This document shows, one piece after another, positions 24,714 to 32,855 of a stretch of DNA of 64,000 nucleotides. Numbering within the stretch: position 1 is the stretch's first letter; every line of letters begins with the position of its first letter. Position numbers and translations under genes: made by a program. The notes beneath the pieces were generated by a model. It was not told the origin of the DNA, did not search any database, and was given only the letters and a program-made list of their open reading frames with translations. Source of the stretch: Arthrobacter_B citreus (GTDB lineage: Bacteria; Actinomycetota; Actinomycetes; Actinomycetales; Micrococcaceae); NCBI RefSeq assembly GCF_042429235.1, contig NZ_JBHMBA010000002.1; one strand, given 5' to 3'.

Positions 24714-25151
24714 TTACGCCCTGTTGTCGAGCCTATCGGACGGGACGGAGGTGCGGCGGATGGCCGCGGATCGTCGGCCCCGGCGGATGAGCGCGGCCGC
24801 AGCCCGGGGCACCAGGAGGAATGCACCCAAGACGCAGAACGTCACCACCGCGAAGCTGGGCGCCACGCCGCCGCCGGCCAGCGCGCGGATCCCCAGCCCG
24901 GCGCCAGCGGTAAGAATCCACAGGAGCACGCCCGCGGGCCACAGGGAAGCGGGAGAACGCCAGCGCCCCAGCAGCACCCAGCCGCCCAGGCAGGCAGCCA
25001 GGAACGGCGACGCGGTGATCAGGATCCCGGCGGGATCCAAACCATGTTCATGCGTGTCGCGGCCGAGGGCGGCAAACAGGATGATGAGGACGGCGTCAAG
25101 GGCCGGCAGCAGGAACAAGCTGCGTCGGGAGCTGTAAGGGGCGCGGGTCAT
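24714..25151 (-). CDS. DUF3054 family membrane protein
   Basis: A 145-residue integral membrane protein with four predicted helices (about 12-30, 38-60, 68-88, 95-115), typical of DUF3054, and a basic C-terminal tail. It starts M-T-R-A-P-Y-S-S-R-R-S-L-F-L-L-P-A-L-D. ATG 25151 overlaps the TetR gene stop by four bases (ATGA), indicating co-translation with the upstream regulator. Function is unknown. The same frame stays open further upstream, antisense to nothing conserved, and I treat that part as spurious. Confidence 0.8.
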   Translation of the reverse strand: MTRAPYSSRRSLFLLPALDAVLIILFAALGRDTHEHGLDPAGILITASPFLAACLGGWVLLGRWRSPASLWPAGVLLWILTAGAGLGIRALAGGGVAPSFAVVTFCVLGAFLLVPRAAAALIRRGRRSAAIRRTSVPSDRLDNRA

Positions 25152-25750
25152 GATTGCTGCTCTCCGGAGGTGCGGCGGCGGTGTTCCCGGACGTAGGGTT
25201 CCAGAAGTTCGGTGACGCGTGCCTCTACGGCTTCCTGGGGCGATCCCTCCAGCAGCTTGGTGGCGGTGTGGACAATCCCGTTGATGAGTTCGGCGGTGGC
25301 CGCCGGGTCCGGGGAGTCCATCTCCTGGAGGGTGCTCACCAGCGGATCCAGCAGCTGCGAATGCATCATCGCGCTCTGCGTGTTGAGTTCCTCGCTGGGC
25401 GCCACGGCCGCCAGGGCGGTCCCCACAGCGTGCTCGCCCTCGGCCACCAGGGCAATGTTGGTCAGCACGTAGGCAAGGATGCGGTCGGCCGGATCGGCCT
25501 CGGCCCGCATTGCCGCCTCGACGCGCTGTGCCCACCGGGGGAAGACATCCAGAACCAGGGCATTCAACAGGTCCTGGCGCGATTTGTAGTACTGGTAGGC
25601 GCTGGGGCGGGCGAGACCGGCCAGCGCGGCCACTTCGGCCATGCTGGGGGCCTCGCCCGTCTGGGCAAGCAGGGTGCGCGCCGCATCCAGAAGCGCCCGC
25701 TGCTGGGCTGTGCGGTGTTCTGCAACGGTGGGGGCGTTAATCCGGGGCAC
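25148..25750 (-). CDS. TetR-family transcriptional regulator
   Basis: A 200-residue regulator with the N-terminal helix-turn-helix (A-A-R-T-L-L-A-Q-T-G-E-A-P-S-M-A-E-V-A-A-L-A-G-L-A-R-P-S-A-Y-Q-Y-Y-K-S) and a variable C-terminal ligand domain. GTG 25750 is preferred because AGGA lies six bases before it; a TTG two codons upstream is too close. It is the third gene of the run ABC permease-ATPase-TetR-DUF3054 and probably controls the operon from the repeat-containing region near 27648. Confidence 0.85.
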   Translation of the reverse strand: MPRINAPTVAEHRTAQQRALLDAARTLLAQTGEAPSMAEVAALAGLARPSAYQYYKSRQDLLNALVLDVFPRWAQRVEAAMRAEADPADRILAYVLTNIALVAEGEHAVGTALAAVAPSEELNTQSAMMHSQLLDPLVSTLQEMDSPDPAATAELINGIVHTATKLLEGSPQEAVEARVTELLEPYVREHRRRTSGEQQS

Positions 25751-25771
25751 GAGCAATCCTGTTCGAGGTGG

Positions 25772-26467
25772 TTACGGGTTGATCAGGCGTCCGTCGACCA
25801 TCTCCACTACCCGGTGGCAGTGGTGCAGTACGTCGTGATCATGCGTCACCATTACTGTAGCAACGCCGCGCTCCGCGGTTTCCCGTGCCAGCAGCGCCAC
25901 AACGTCCTGGCTGCGCTTCCGGTCAAGGGCCGCGGTGGGTTCATCCACGAGCAGCAGGCGCGGCTTGGTCACCAGGGCGCGGGCAATGCCCACCCGCTGG
26001 CGTTCCCCGCCGGAGAGCTGGTCGGGGCGGCTCTTGACCTTGTGGTCCATGCCCACTGCGGCAAGCAGTTCCCGGGGATCGAAGTTCTTCTTCCCGAAGG
26101 CCAGCCGGTGCAGCAGCTCCAGCTGTTCTCCGGCGGTGAGTGCCGGAATCAGATTGCCGGACTGGAAGACGAACCCGATGTTCCGCAGGCGGAAGCGGGC
26201 ACGCTCCGAACGGTTCAGTGTGGCTAGGTCTGTGCCGTTGACCGCAATGGTCCCGCTGTCCGGAGACGTCAGGGCGCCGGCTGCCGCAAGCAGGCTGGAT
26301 TTACCGGCTCCGGACGGGCCGACGACGGCGACAAGTTCGCCGGGCCGGACGGTGAGGGACACATTGTCCAGTGCCTGCACGGTGCTGTCGCCGTCACCCA
26401 GTGCCATGCTGGCGCCTTCAATGACCAGTCCAAGGGTTTCTGTCGAGGTTTTGGTTGCGGTGCTCAT
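25772..26467 (-). CDS. ABC transporter ATP-binding protein (MacB/LolD-like)
   Basis: A 231-residue ATPase with Walker A G-P-S-G-A-G-K-S-S, Q-loop V-F-Q-S-G-N-L-I-P, signature L-S-G-G-E-R-Q-R, Walker B L-L-L-V-D-E-P-T and a switch histidine in V-T-H-D. It belongs to the MacB/LolD/FtsE branch that pairs with FtsX-type permeases. These transporters usually export or act mechanically and do not import sugars. The start overlaps the permease stop by four bases (ATGA). Confidence 0.93.
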   Translation of the reverse strand: MSTATKTSTETLGLVIEGASMALGDGDSTVQALDNVSLTVRPGELVAVVGPSGAGKSSLLAAAGALTSPDSGTIAVNGTDLATLNRSERARFRLRNIGFVFQSGNLIPALTAGEQLELLHRLAFGKKNFDPRELLAAVGMDHKVKSRPDQLSGGERQRVGIARALVTKPRLLLVDEPTAALDRKRSQDVVALLARETAERGVATVMVTHDHDVLHHCHRVVEMVDGRLINP

Positions 26468-27609
26468 CGCTGTCCTCCAAGTGCTGCCAGGGGATCAACC
26501 CGGGAAATACGAATGATGGCTGCCGCCGCGCCGATGAGTCCCAGGAGGATGGTCAGGGCTGTGGCAAGGCTGATCGGGGCCACCTCCAGGGCGAACGGCA
26601 TGGCCGTGCCGGAGAGGGCGGATCCCATTCCCAGGCCCGCCAATACGCCCAGGCCGGTGAAGCCGATCAGGATGATGGCTGCCTGGGCCAGGCCGTCGCG
26701 GAGCAGGTCGCCGGTGGAAGCGCCGATGGCGCGCAGGACAGCCAGTTCGTGTTTGCGCTGGACGGTCCAGACTGTGAAGAATGCGCCCACAACCAGTGCG
26801 CAGATGGCGTACAGGAAAACCTGGATCATCTGCAGGGTGAGCGTTTCCGCCGAGTAGCCGGGGGAGGCGTTGAAGGATTCCTTCAGCGAGGAGGTCACCG
26901 TTCCCGCAGCCTCGTCGCCGGCGGCAAAGTCGATGTCTTCGCCGTCTTCGGCCAGAAGTGCCACGGTGCTGGCAGTGTCGCGCGCCTCGGAGGAAACGAT
27001 GGCTTCTGTCGGCGTTCCGGGGGCAGCGTCTCCGCTGGCGATGTACTGCCAGGTGGGGAGCGGCAGGTATGCAATGGTGACGTGTCCGAACGTGGCCTGG
27101 CCCGGTGTGTAGCCAACGACGGTCAACTCGGTGCCAATGCGGTCCAGGGTCACGACGGAGCCCAGCTCCAAGCCTTCGTCGGCTCCGGTGGCGGAAACGA
27201 CAATCTCATGGGGGGCCTCGGATGCCCGGCCTTCGCCGATCTCCGGTGCAAGGAAGGAATCGGATTCGACGCCGAAGAGTGAGAGGTCCACCTGGGTGCC
27301 GTCTTCAGTGGCGCCGTTCATCATGGTTGAACCCATCAGGGTTACGTCCTTGACCCCGGGCTGGCCGCGCCAGGCTTCGGCCTGGGATTCGTCCACGACA
27401 CTTCGCGAGAACGCGTTGTCGGTCTTGGTGCCTTCGTTGAAGGCGAAAGCGGTGGCCGGCATGGCTTTGAGTCCAGAGACGCCGTCATTGACCAGTCCGG
27501 AGGACAGGCCTGAGAGCAGGACCATAAGGATGGCGATGAGGGCGATGACGCCGCCCATCAAACCGAACCGCGCCCGGGCGAAGCGCAGTTCGCGCAGCGC
27601 TAGAAACAT
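26464..27609 (-). CDS. ABC transporter permease (FtsX/MacB-like)
   Basis: A 381-residue permease with four membrane helices: one at about 15-40 and three at the C-terminus (about 260-285, 305-335, 345-370). A large extracellular domain lies between them, the standard FtsX/MacB layout. It starts M-F-L-A-L-R-E-L-R-F-A-R-A-R-F-G-L-M-G-G, typical of the family. It is the first gene of a four-gene minus-strand run with the ATPase, a TetR regulator and a DUF3054 protein. Substrate unknown; TetR control suggests a response to a small molecule. Confidence 0.9.
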   Translation of the reverse strand: MFLALRELRFARARFGLMGGVIALIAILMVLLSGLSSGLVNDGVSGLKAMPATAFAFNEGTKTDNAFSRSVVDESQAEAWRGQPGVKDVTLMGSTMMNGATEDGTQVDLSLFGVESDSFLAPEIGEGRASEAPHEIVVSATGADEGLELGSVVTLDRIGTELTVVGYTPGQATFGHVTIAYLPLPTWQYIASGDAAPGTPTEAIVSSEARDTASTVALLAEDGEDIDFAAGDEAAGTVTSSLKESFNASPGYSAETLTLQMIQVFLYAICALVVGAFFTVWTVQRKHELAVLRAIGASTGDLLRDGLAQAAIILIGFTGLGVLAGLGMGSALSGTAMPFALEVAPISLATALTILLGLIGAAAAIIRISRVDPLAALGGQR

Positions 27610-27647
27610 GGGAAATCTCCAAGTGGGTGTGTGTTACATATGCCAAC

Positions 27648-27677
27648 ACCTTGTCAGCATCATACCAACATGGTGTC
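27648..27677. promoter_or_regulatory. Candidate TetR operator repeats upstream of the ABC operon
   Basis: Two related 13-bp elements lie in tandem, CCAACACCTTGTC near 27640-27655 and CCAACATGGTGTC near 27665-27677, about 22-23 bases apart. The second contains the palindrome ACCA-ACA-TGGT. They lie 35-70 bases upstream of the permease start on the minus strand, where a repressor could block transcription. Confidence 0.45.
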
Positions 27678-27776
27678 AGGACGCTTCCCTCGGCGCAAGT
27701 TTTCCCTTCAGTGCCGCAGGCCTGATTCACGAGCATCCCTCTGGTCCCGCCTCCGCCGTTCTGGTGTCCTTGGAGC

Positions 27777-29093
27777 ATGACCTTGCACCTGCGGTCGGCC
27801 TGGGACCGGGTTCGTGGTTCCCGCCTGCTTCGGTGGGTGGTGGCGCTGCTGGCCGTGGTGCTGGTGATCGAATACATCGTCCTGCCGCAGCTCGGGGGTG
27901 CGGGCAACGTGGCCGGCGCACTGGTGCGCCTGCCGCCGGTGCTGCTGCTTGTTGCCCTGGTGCTGCAGGCCATGTCCCAGGCCAGCTACAGCCTGCTGAC
28001 GCGTGCCGTGCTGCTGGGCGATGCCCGTCCCGGCTTTTTCACTCTGTTGCGCATCGATTTGTGCGACTTGGCCATCAACAACACGGTTCCGGGCGGGGGT
28101 GCGACGGCGGCCGCAGCCAGGTTCCGCCTGCTGACACTCTGCGGTGTGCAGTCACAGAATGCCCTCAGTGCCGCCACGATCCAGGTGGTGGGGTCCAACC
28201 TCGTGCTTGCGGGACTGTTTGCCGTGGGGCTGCTGGCGGGGCACGGAGGTGGCAGCGGCGGAAGGTATCTCAGTGTTGCCGGGACCGTTGTGCTCGTGCT
28301 TTTGGGACTATCGCTGATCTGCCTGGTCATCCTGGAGCGGCACTTGGGCGCTGCCGTCCGTGCGGCACGGGCGGCAGCGCGCGCCGTGCGGGTGATCAAG
28401 CAGAATTCCGCGGAGCAGTTCGTGCGGACAATCGCCGCGGAAGTGCATCTGTTCCGGACCGAGCCCCGGCGATTGGGTGCGGCAGTGCTCCTTGCATCCC
28501 TGCGGTACCTGTTGAGTGCTGCGTGCCTGTGGGTCCTTGTTGCAGCGTACGGGCATGTACTTAACCCCGGGGAACTGCTCCTGGCCTACTCGCTGGCGAA
28601 TCTGGTGGCGCTGGCGCCGCTCACTCCCGGAGGGCTTGGCCTGGTGGAGGCGGTCATGGTGCCCATGCTCGTCGGTTTTGGCGCACCCAACCATGTGGCG
28701 GTATTGGGTGTTCTGTCCTGGCGGATCGTGCAGTTCTGGCTGCCGATTCCGCTGGGCGGGCTCTCCTACCTGTCCCTGCGGCTGGGGGCCCTCCGCCGGC
28801 AGGCGGCCCGGAATCATCGTTCAGGGCCGGCACCAAAGACACCGGAACCAGAGGGGTCGGCACCAAAGAAACCGGCTCCAAAGAAAGAGGGATCGGCACC
28901 AAAGACACCGGAACCAGAGGGATCGGCACCGAATTCACCGGCACCAAATTCACCGGCCCCGAACGCACCGGCACCGAACACACCGGCACCAAATTCACCG
29001 GCACCAAAGAAAGAGGGATCGGTGCCAAAGAAGCCGGGACCACGAACGGCGGCCGCGGGGCATCGGTCCCGCGGCCGCCGCCGTGCTGCTTAA
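27777..29093 (+). CDS. Flippase-like integral membrane protein (LPG synthase TM / UPF0104 type) with repetitive tail
   Basis: A 438-residue protein. Residues 1-345 contain about eight membrane helices and the family landmarks N-N-T-V-P-G-G-G-A-T-A-A-A-A-R-F and L-T-P-G-G-L-G-L-V-E-A. These match the lysylphosphatidylglycerol synthase transmembrane / UPF0104 group. Residues 350-420 are a low-complexity tail of A-P-N-S-P and A-P-K-K-E-G repeats, followed by a basic end. The tail is encoded by a tandem repeat and a terminator-like hairpin (29049-29078), so it is probably former 3' UTR that became coding. ATG 27777 follows TTGGAGC. Confidence 0.87.
   Translation: MTLHLRSAWDRVRGSRLLRWVVALLAVVLVIEYIVLPQLGGAGNVAGALVRLPPVLLLVALVLQAMSQASYSLLTRAVLLGDARPGFFTLLRIDLCDLAINNTVPGGGATAAAARFRLLTLCGVQSQNALSAATIQVVGSNLVLAGLFAVGLLAGHGGGSGGRYLSVAGTVVLVLLGLSLICLVILERHLGAAVRAARAAARAVRVIKQNSAEQFVRTIAAEVHLFRTEPRRLGAAVLLASLRYLLSAACLWVLVAAYGHVLNPGELLLAYSLANLVALAPLTPGGLGLVEAVMVPMLVGFGAPNHVAVLGVLSWRIVQFWLPIPLGGLSYLSLRLGALRRQAARNHRSGPAPKTPEPEGSAPKKPAPKKEGSAPKTPEPEGSAPNSPAPNSPAPNAPAPNTPAPNSPAPKKEGSVPKKPGPRTAAAGHRSRGRRRAA
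28829..29040 (+). repeat. 15-bp-based tandem repeat encoding the C-terminal tail
   Basis: Units related to GGCACCAAATTCACC recur about 13 times in frame, with two longer composite blocks (ACACCGGAACCAGAGGG and AAAGAAAGAGGGATCGG). The unit length is a multiple of three, so the frame stays open. It encodes A-P-N-S-P or A-P-K-K-P type repeats. Confidence 0.9.
29049..29078 (+). terminator. Hairpin inside the 3' end of the flippase-like gene
   Basis: An 11-bp perfect stem (GCGGCCGCGGG at 29049-29059, CCCGCGGCCGC at 29068-29078) lies before the stop at 29091-29093. Its shape is that of the terminators in this window, although no T-tract follows. It supports the view that the reading frame now runs through its own old terminator. 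Confidence 0.5.
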
Positions 29094-29174
29094 TACGTGC
29101 TGCCTAACGTGTTAATAAGTGCCTAACGTGCTCCCATGCCCGCTTAGTGTGAGGCGCGTTAGTGTGAGGTGCGG
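29082..29174. repeat. Stop-spanning repeats between convergent genes
   Basis: CGTGCTGCTTAATA (29082-29095, containing the TAA stop of the plus-strand gene) is followed by CGTGCTGCCTAA and further TAACGTG copies to about 29130. On the SDR side TTAGTGTGAGGCGCG and TTAGTGTGAGGTGCG form a 15-bp pair (29144-29173). The two halves are unrelated to each other. Confidence 0.7.
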
Positions 29175-29179
29175 TCCGG

Positions 29180-29989
29180 CTAGGCAGGCAGGTTTTGGCC
29201 TGCGCCGCCCCAGATGTCATCTCCGCGCAGCGTGGCGTCGGCCCCGCCGTCGGTGTAGATGGTCTGGCCGGTGGTGTGGGTGTTTTCCTCACTCGTCAGC
29301 CATGCCAGGAGCCGGGCGATGACAACCGGCTCGGAGTGGCCGTTCAGCGGCATCGGCACCGACGAGTCAACCATCTGCCGTCCCTCGGGGGTGGACAGCA
29401 GTTCCTTGGTCATGGCGGACAGCACGGTGCCCGGGGCAACAGCGTTCAGCGGGATGCCGGCTCCCGCCCACTGTTCGGAAATGCTGGCCCGGCGGACCCA
29501 GCGGCTGAGGGCACGCTTGGACGACGGGTAGTTGAGGTACCCGACGCGCGGCCCCTGCTCGGCGAGTGCGGCACCAATTTCCAGTGCGCGGGCTTCGTCC
29601 CCGGCCAGCATTGCATCCACCAGTTCGGGGGAGTTCGGCTGCAGGGATGCCATGGAGCTGACCACGGCAGCCCGCGGTGCATCGCTCTTGGCCAGCACCG
29701 GTGCCAGCAGTTCGAGGAACTCCGTTACGCCGAAGTAGTTCACGGCAACGGTGATCGGTGCAGGTGCTGAGATTCCGGCGCAGGCGATTACTGCGTCGAC
29801 CCGGCCTCCGGCCAGCTCAACTGCCTTGTCTGCGGCGGCGCGGCGACCCTCCGGAGTGCTGAGGTCCGCTTCGACCTCGGCGCCCCGCAGGTCCACTCCC
29901 ACTACGGTGTAGCCGCGCCCGCGCAGCAGTTCGGCAGTAGCGGCGCCGATTCCCGATCCTGATCCGGTAACAATATATGTACGTGTCAT
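29180..29989 (-). CDS. Short-chain dehydrogenase/reductase
   Basis: A 269-residue classical SDR. The nucleotide-binding motif T-G-S-G-S-G-I-G is at residues 8-15, and A-C-A-G-I-S, the catalytic serine block V-S-S-M-A-S and the Y-P-S-S-K motif follow. The segment between the serine and the tyrosine is longer than usual (N-S-P-E-L-V-D-A-M-L-A-G-D-E), as in 3-alpha-hydroxysteroid dehydrogenase-like SDRs. ATG 29989 is preceded by AGGC. The substrate is not clear from context. Confidence 0.9.
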   Translation of the reverse strand: MTRTYIVTGSGSGIGAATAELLRGRGYTVVGVDLRGAEVEADLSTPEGRRAAADKAVELAGGRVDAVIACAGISAPAPITVAVNYFGVTEFLELLAPVLAKSDAPRAAVVSSMASLQPNSPELVDAMLAGDEARALEIGAALAEQGPRVGYLNYPSSKRALSRWVRRASISEQWAGAGIPLNAVAPGTVLSAMTKELLSTPEGRQMVDSSVPMPLNGHSEPVVIARLLAWLTSEENTHTTGQTIYTDGGADATLRGDDIWGGAGQNLPA

Positions 29990-30026
29990 GCCTTTAGCTT
30001 ACGCCGTAAACAAGAGGAGTGTGAGC

Positions 30027-30377
30027 TCAGCCGGAGAGCCTTGCCTGCCAGTCCGGAGGCACAAGCCCGGCGGGCCCGGGCGCGGTCTGGTTTAGTGGAT
30101 GGGACTCCGGCGGCGCAAGCGGCGGACCCTGGAAAACCGAATTGCTGCGGTAGTCCCAAAACCAGTCTTCACCGGGTTCATAACTGCGGATGACCGGATG
30201 CCCTGTTTCCTCTTCATGTGCCGTGGCATGCCGGTTGGGGGATGAGTCGCAGCAGCCGATGTGGCCGCACTCGGCGCAGCGGCGCAGGTGGAACCACCAG
30301 CTGCCTTCGGCCGTGCACTCCACGCAGCCGGGGCCGGACGGCGGAACGGATGCATTGATGCCGGATGAGTAATCCAT
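30027..30377 (-). CDS. UBP-type zinc finger domain protein
   Basis: A 116-residue protein with the zf-UBP pattern: C-V-E-C near the start, C-A-E-C-G-H-I-G-C-C-D-S-S, then H-A-T-A-H and H-P-V. The cysteine and histidine spacing matches stand-alone bacterial UBP fingers. The C-terminal third (about 75-116) is proline-rich. In eukaryotes the domain binds the ubiquitin C-terminus; the bacterial role is unknown. ATG 30377 follows a good ribosome binding site (GGAGTGAGG). It lies 76 bases downstream of the LacI stop. Confidence 0.87.
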   Translation of the reverse strand: MDYSSGINASVPPSGPGCVECTAEGSWWFHLRRCAECGHIGCCDSSPNRHATAHEEETGHPVIRSYEPGEDWFWDYRSNSVFQGPPLAPPESHPLNQTAPGPAGLVPPDWQARLSG

Positions 30378-30453
30378 GGGTCCTCACTCCTTGCGACGGG
30401 GCCAGCCGTATCCCTCCACGGTAGTCAGTGGGCGTCGCCGGGAACAGTCCCGG

Positions 30454-31461
30454 TCAGCAGGGCTGAGTGCTTTGCCGCGCCACCAGTTCGGGAGTGAACC
30501 GCACCTGCCGGGGCTGGGACGGGGTCTGCCCGAGCTGTTCCTGCAGAAGCGCGACGGCGGTCCGCCCGATTTCCTCGGCGGGCTGGCGGATCGAGGAAAG
30601 CGGCACCACCGTGGACTGCGCGAAGTCAATGTCGTCGTAGCCAATCAGTGCCACGTCCTCGGGAACGCGCAGCCCGTTAATCAGCAGCAGTGACTGGAGG
30701 ACACCAACGGCCAGCAGGTCATTGGCGCAAAAGATCGCCTCCGGGAGTTGGTCCCTGTTCCGTTTCACCAGGTCCTCGCCCACCGAACGTCCGGCCAGGA
30801 CTGTCATGTCCGATGCCTCCAGGACCTCGAGGGAAGCCTCCGGAACCCGCGCCACGGCGTCGCGTGCTCCCTCGAGCCGGTCGGCAACCTGTCGAATGGC
30901 CGGGGATCCGCCAACGAAAGCCAGCCGGCGCCGGCCGGTTTCCAGCAGGTGCTCCGCCGCCATGCAGCCGCCCGCGGTGTCGTCCACCGATACTGAGCTG
31001 TGGATCCCGGGGTCGCCTTCGCTGTCCACCAGGACCGTTGCCACGCCCCGGTCCTGCAGGGAGCGGAGCCGGGTCGTGATTTCGCCGGCGGGCGAGATCA
31101 GGACGCCCTGCACCCGCTGCTCCTCGAAGAGGGTGACGTAGCGGGCTTCGCGCTCCGGATCACTGCCGCTGTTGCCGAGGATGATGTCCGCACCATGCCG
31201 GGTGGCTTCATTTTCGGCGGCTCGTGCGACTGCGGCAAAGAACGGGTTCGAAGAGTCCAGGACGATCAGGCCAATGGTCCGGCTCTGTCCGGCACGCAGC
31301 TGGCGGGCCGCGTCATTGCGCACAAACCCCAGTGCCTCGACAGCATTCATGACCCGCTCAAGGGTGGGCGGAGAAACGCGGTCCGGATGGTTCAGGACAT
31401 TCGACACTGTTCCCACGGCCACTCCGGCGCGCGCCGCCACCTCTTTAATGCTCGCTGCCAT
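30454..31461 (-). CDS. LacI-family transcriptional regulator, probable rhamnose repressor
   Basis: A 335-residue LacI-type repressor. The N-terminal helix-turn-helix and hinge are clear (S-I-K-E-V-A-A-R-A-G-V-A-V-G-T-V-S-N-V-L-N, then A-A-R-Q-L-R-A-G), followed by a periplasmic-binding-like sugar domain (I-G-L-I-V-L-D-S-S-N-P-F-F to A-L-I-G-Y-D-D-I-D-F). ATG 31461 is chosen because GGGGG lies five bases before it; an upstream in-frame ATG at 31473 sits inside that motif. It is divergent from rhaI-rhaD-rhaB. A CG-centred palindrome lies between them, so it probably represses the operon until rhamnose or a phosphate derivative binds. Confidence 0.9.
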   Translation of the reverse strand: MAASIKEVAARAGVAVGTVSNVLNHPDRVSPPTLERVMNAVEALGFVRNDAARQLRAGQSRTIGLIVLDSSNPFFAAVARAAENEATRHGADIILGNSGSDPEREARYVTLFEEQRVQGVLISPAGEITTRLRSLQDRGVATVLVDSEGDPGIHSSVSVDDTAGGCMAAEHLLETGRRRLAFVGGSPAIRQVADRLEGARDAVARVPEASLEVLEASDMTVLAGRSVGEDLVKRNRDQLPEAIFCANDLLAVGVLQSLLLINGLRVPEDVALIGYDDIDFAQSTVVPLSSIRQPAEEIGRTAVALLQEQLGQTPSQPRQVRFTPELVARQSTQPC

Positions 31462-31547
31462 TGGGACCCCCATTTTTTCCAGCTTTTTTCCAGCCCGTCA
31501 CGTGTCTTGACAGCGTATCGCGAAAACCATAAGTTTGTTCGTATAAA

Positions 31548-31559
31548 TGAAACGATTCA
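31548..31559. promoter_or_regulatory. LacI-type operator in front of rhaI
   Basis: TGAAACGATTCA is a 12-bp palindrome with a central CG (one mismatched pair), the typical LacI-family form. It is 125 bases upstream of rhaI and 87 bases from the LacI start. Two near-copies lie at 43667 and 43680 in front of rhaM and the MFS gene. Confidence 0.7.
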
Positions 31560-31683
31560 AGCGCGACTGCTTGTTCCTCTGTCTTCCGTGGACCGTGTGC
31601 TGTTCGGTAGCCTCCCGATCAGCGGCCCCGGGCACGGCGGCGGCCGCGGAATCGTCCCACCCGCCCAGCTTGGAGAACAGCCA

Positions 31684-32850
31684 ATGACGTCACTGACCCA
31701 CATCTTTCCCGCCCTGGAGGGCCTGGGCATAGAGGTCCCATCATGGGCCTACGGAAATTCCGGCACCCGTTTCAAAGTCTTTGCGACCCCGGGCACGCCG
31801 CGCACCATCCAGGAAAAGATTGCGGATGCCGCCAAGGTCAACGAACTGACCGGGCTTGCCCCCGCCGTCGCACTCCACATCCCCTGGGACAAGGTGGATG
31901 ACTACACGGAGCTGGGCGCCTACGCCAAGGAGCACAACATTGCCCTTGGCACCGTCAACAGCAACACCTTCCAGGACGACGAGTACAAGTTTGGCAGCCT
32001 GACGCACAGCGACCCCGCCGTGCGGCAAAAGGCCATCGACCACATGTACGAGTGCATCGAGATCATGCACCAGACCGGTTCGCAGGACCTGAAGATTTGG
32101 CTTGCCGACGGCACGAACTACCCCGGGCAGGGGAACATGCGCTCCCGCCAGGACTGGTTGGCGGATTCGCTGCGCAAGGTTTACGACCGCCTGGGCGATG
32201 ACCAGCGCATGGTGTTGGAGTACAAGTTCTTTGAGCCTGCTTTCTACCACACCGATGTTCCGGACTGGGGCACCTCCTACGCCCATACCCTTGCCCTGGG
32301 CGAGAAGGCGCTGGTCTGCCTGGACACCGGCCACCACGCTCCCGGAACCAACATCGAATTCATCGTGGCCCAGCTGCTGCGCCTGGGAAAGCTCGGTTCC
32401 TTCGACTTCAATTCCCGCTTCTATGCCGACGATGACCTGATTGTTGGCGCGGCTGACCCGTTCCAGCTCTTCCGGATCCTCTTCGAAGTCGTCCGCGGCG
32501 GCGGCCTGGGCCCGGACTCAGGCGTATCGCTGATGTTGGACCAGTGCCACAACCTCGAAGAGAAGATTCCCGGCCAGATCCGGTCGGTGCTCAACGTGCA
32601 GGAAATGATGGCCCGCGCACTGCTGGTCGACACCGACGCCCTGGACGCAGCCCAGACATCCGGCGACGTGCTCGGTGCGAACGCCGTGTTCATGGACGCC
32701 TTCTACACCGATGTCCGTCCGGGCCTGGCCTCGTGGCGGGAATCCCGCGGACTGCCCACTGATCCAATGGCCGCGTACGCCGCCAGCGGCTACCAGGACA
32801 AGATCAACACCGAACGCCAGGGCGGCCAGCAGGCCGGATGGGGAGCATAA
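31684..32850 (+). CDS. rhaI: L-rhamnose isomerase (RhaI type)
   Basis: Converts L-rhamnose to L-rhamnulose. The 388-residue protein is a xylose-isomerase-like TIM barrel, not the E. coli RhaA type. Visible metal-site and barrel segments are E-Y-K-F-F-E-P-A-F-Y, C-L-D-T-G-H-H-A-P-G-T-N-I-E and F-D-F-N-S-R-F-Y-A-D-D-D-L. ATG 31684 (M-T-S-L-T-H-I-F-P-A-L) is supported by conservation and follows TTGGAGAACAG. It leads the rhaI-rhaD-rhaB operon, with rhaD starting six bases after its stop. Confidence 0.92.
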   Translation: MTSLTHIFPALEGLGIEVPSWAYGNSGTRFKVFATPGTPRTIQEKIADAAKVNELTGLAPAVALHIPWDKVDDYTELGAYAKEHNIALGTVNSNTFQDDEYKFGSLTHSDPAVRQKAIDHMYECIEIMHQTGSQDLKIWLADGTNYPGQGNMRSRQDWLADSLRKVYDRLGDDQRMVLEYKFFEPAFYHTDVPDWGTSYAHTLALGEKALVCLDTGHHAPGTNIEFIVAQLLRLGKLGSFDFNSRFYADDDLIVGAADPFQLFRILFEVVRGGGLGPDSGVSLMLDQCHNLEEKIPGQIRSVLNVQEMMARALLVDTDALDAAQTSGDVLGANAVFMDAFYTDVRPGLASWRESRGLPTDPMAAYAASGYQDKINTERQGGQQAGWGA

Positions 32851-32855
32851 ACAAA

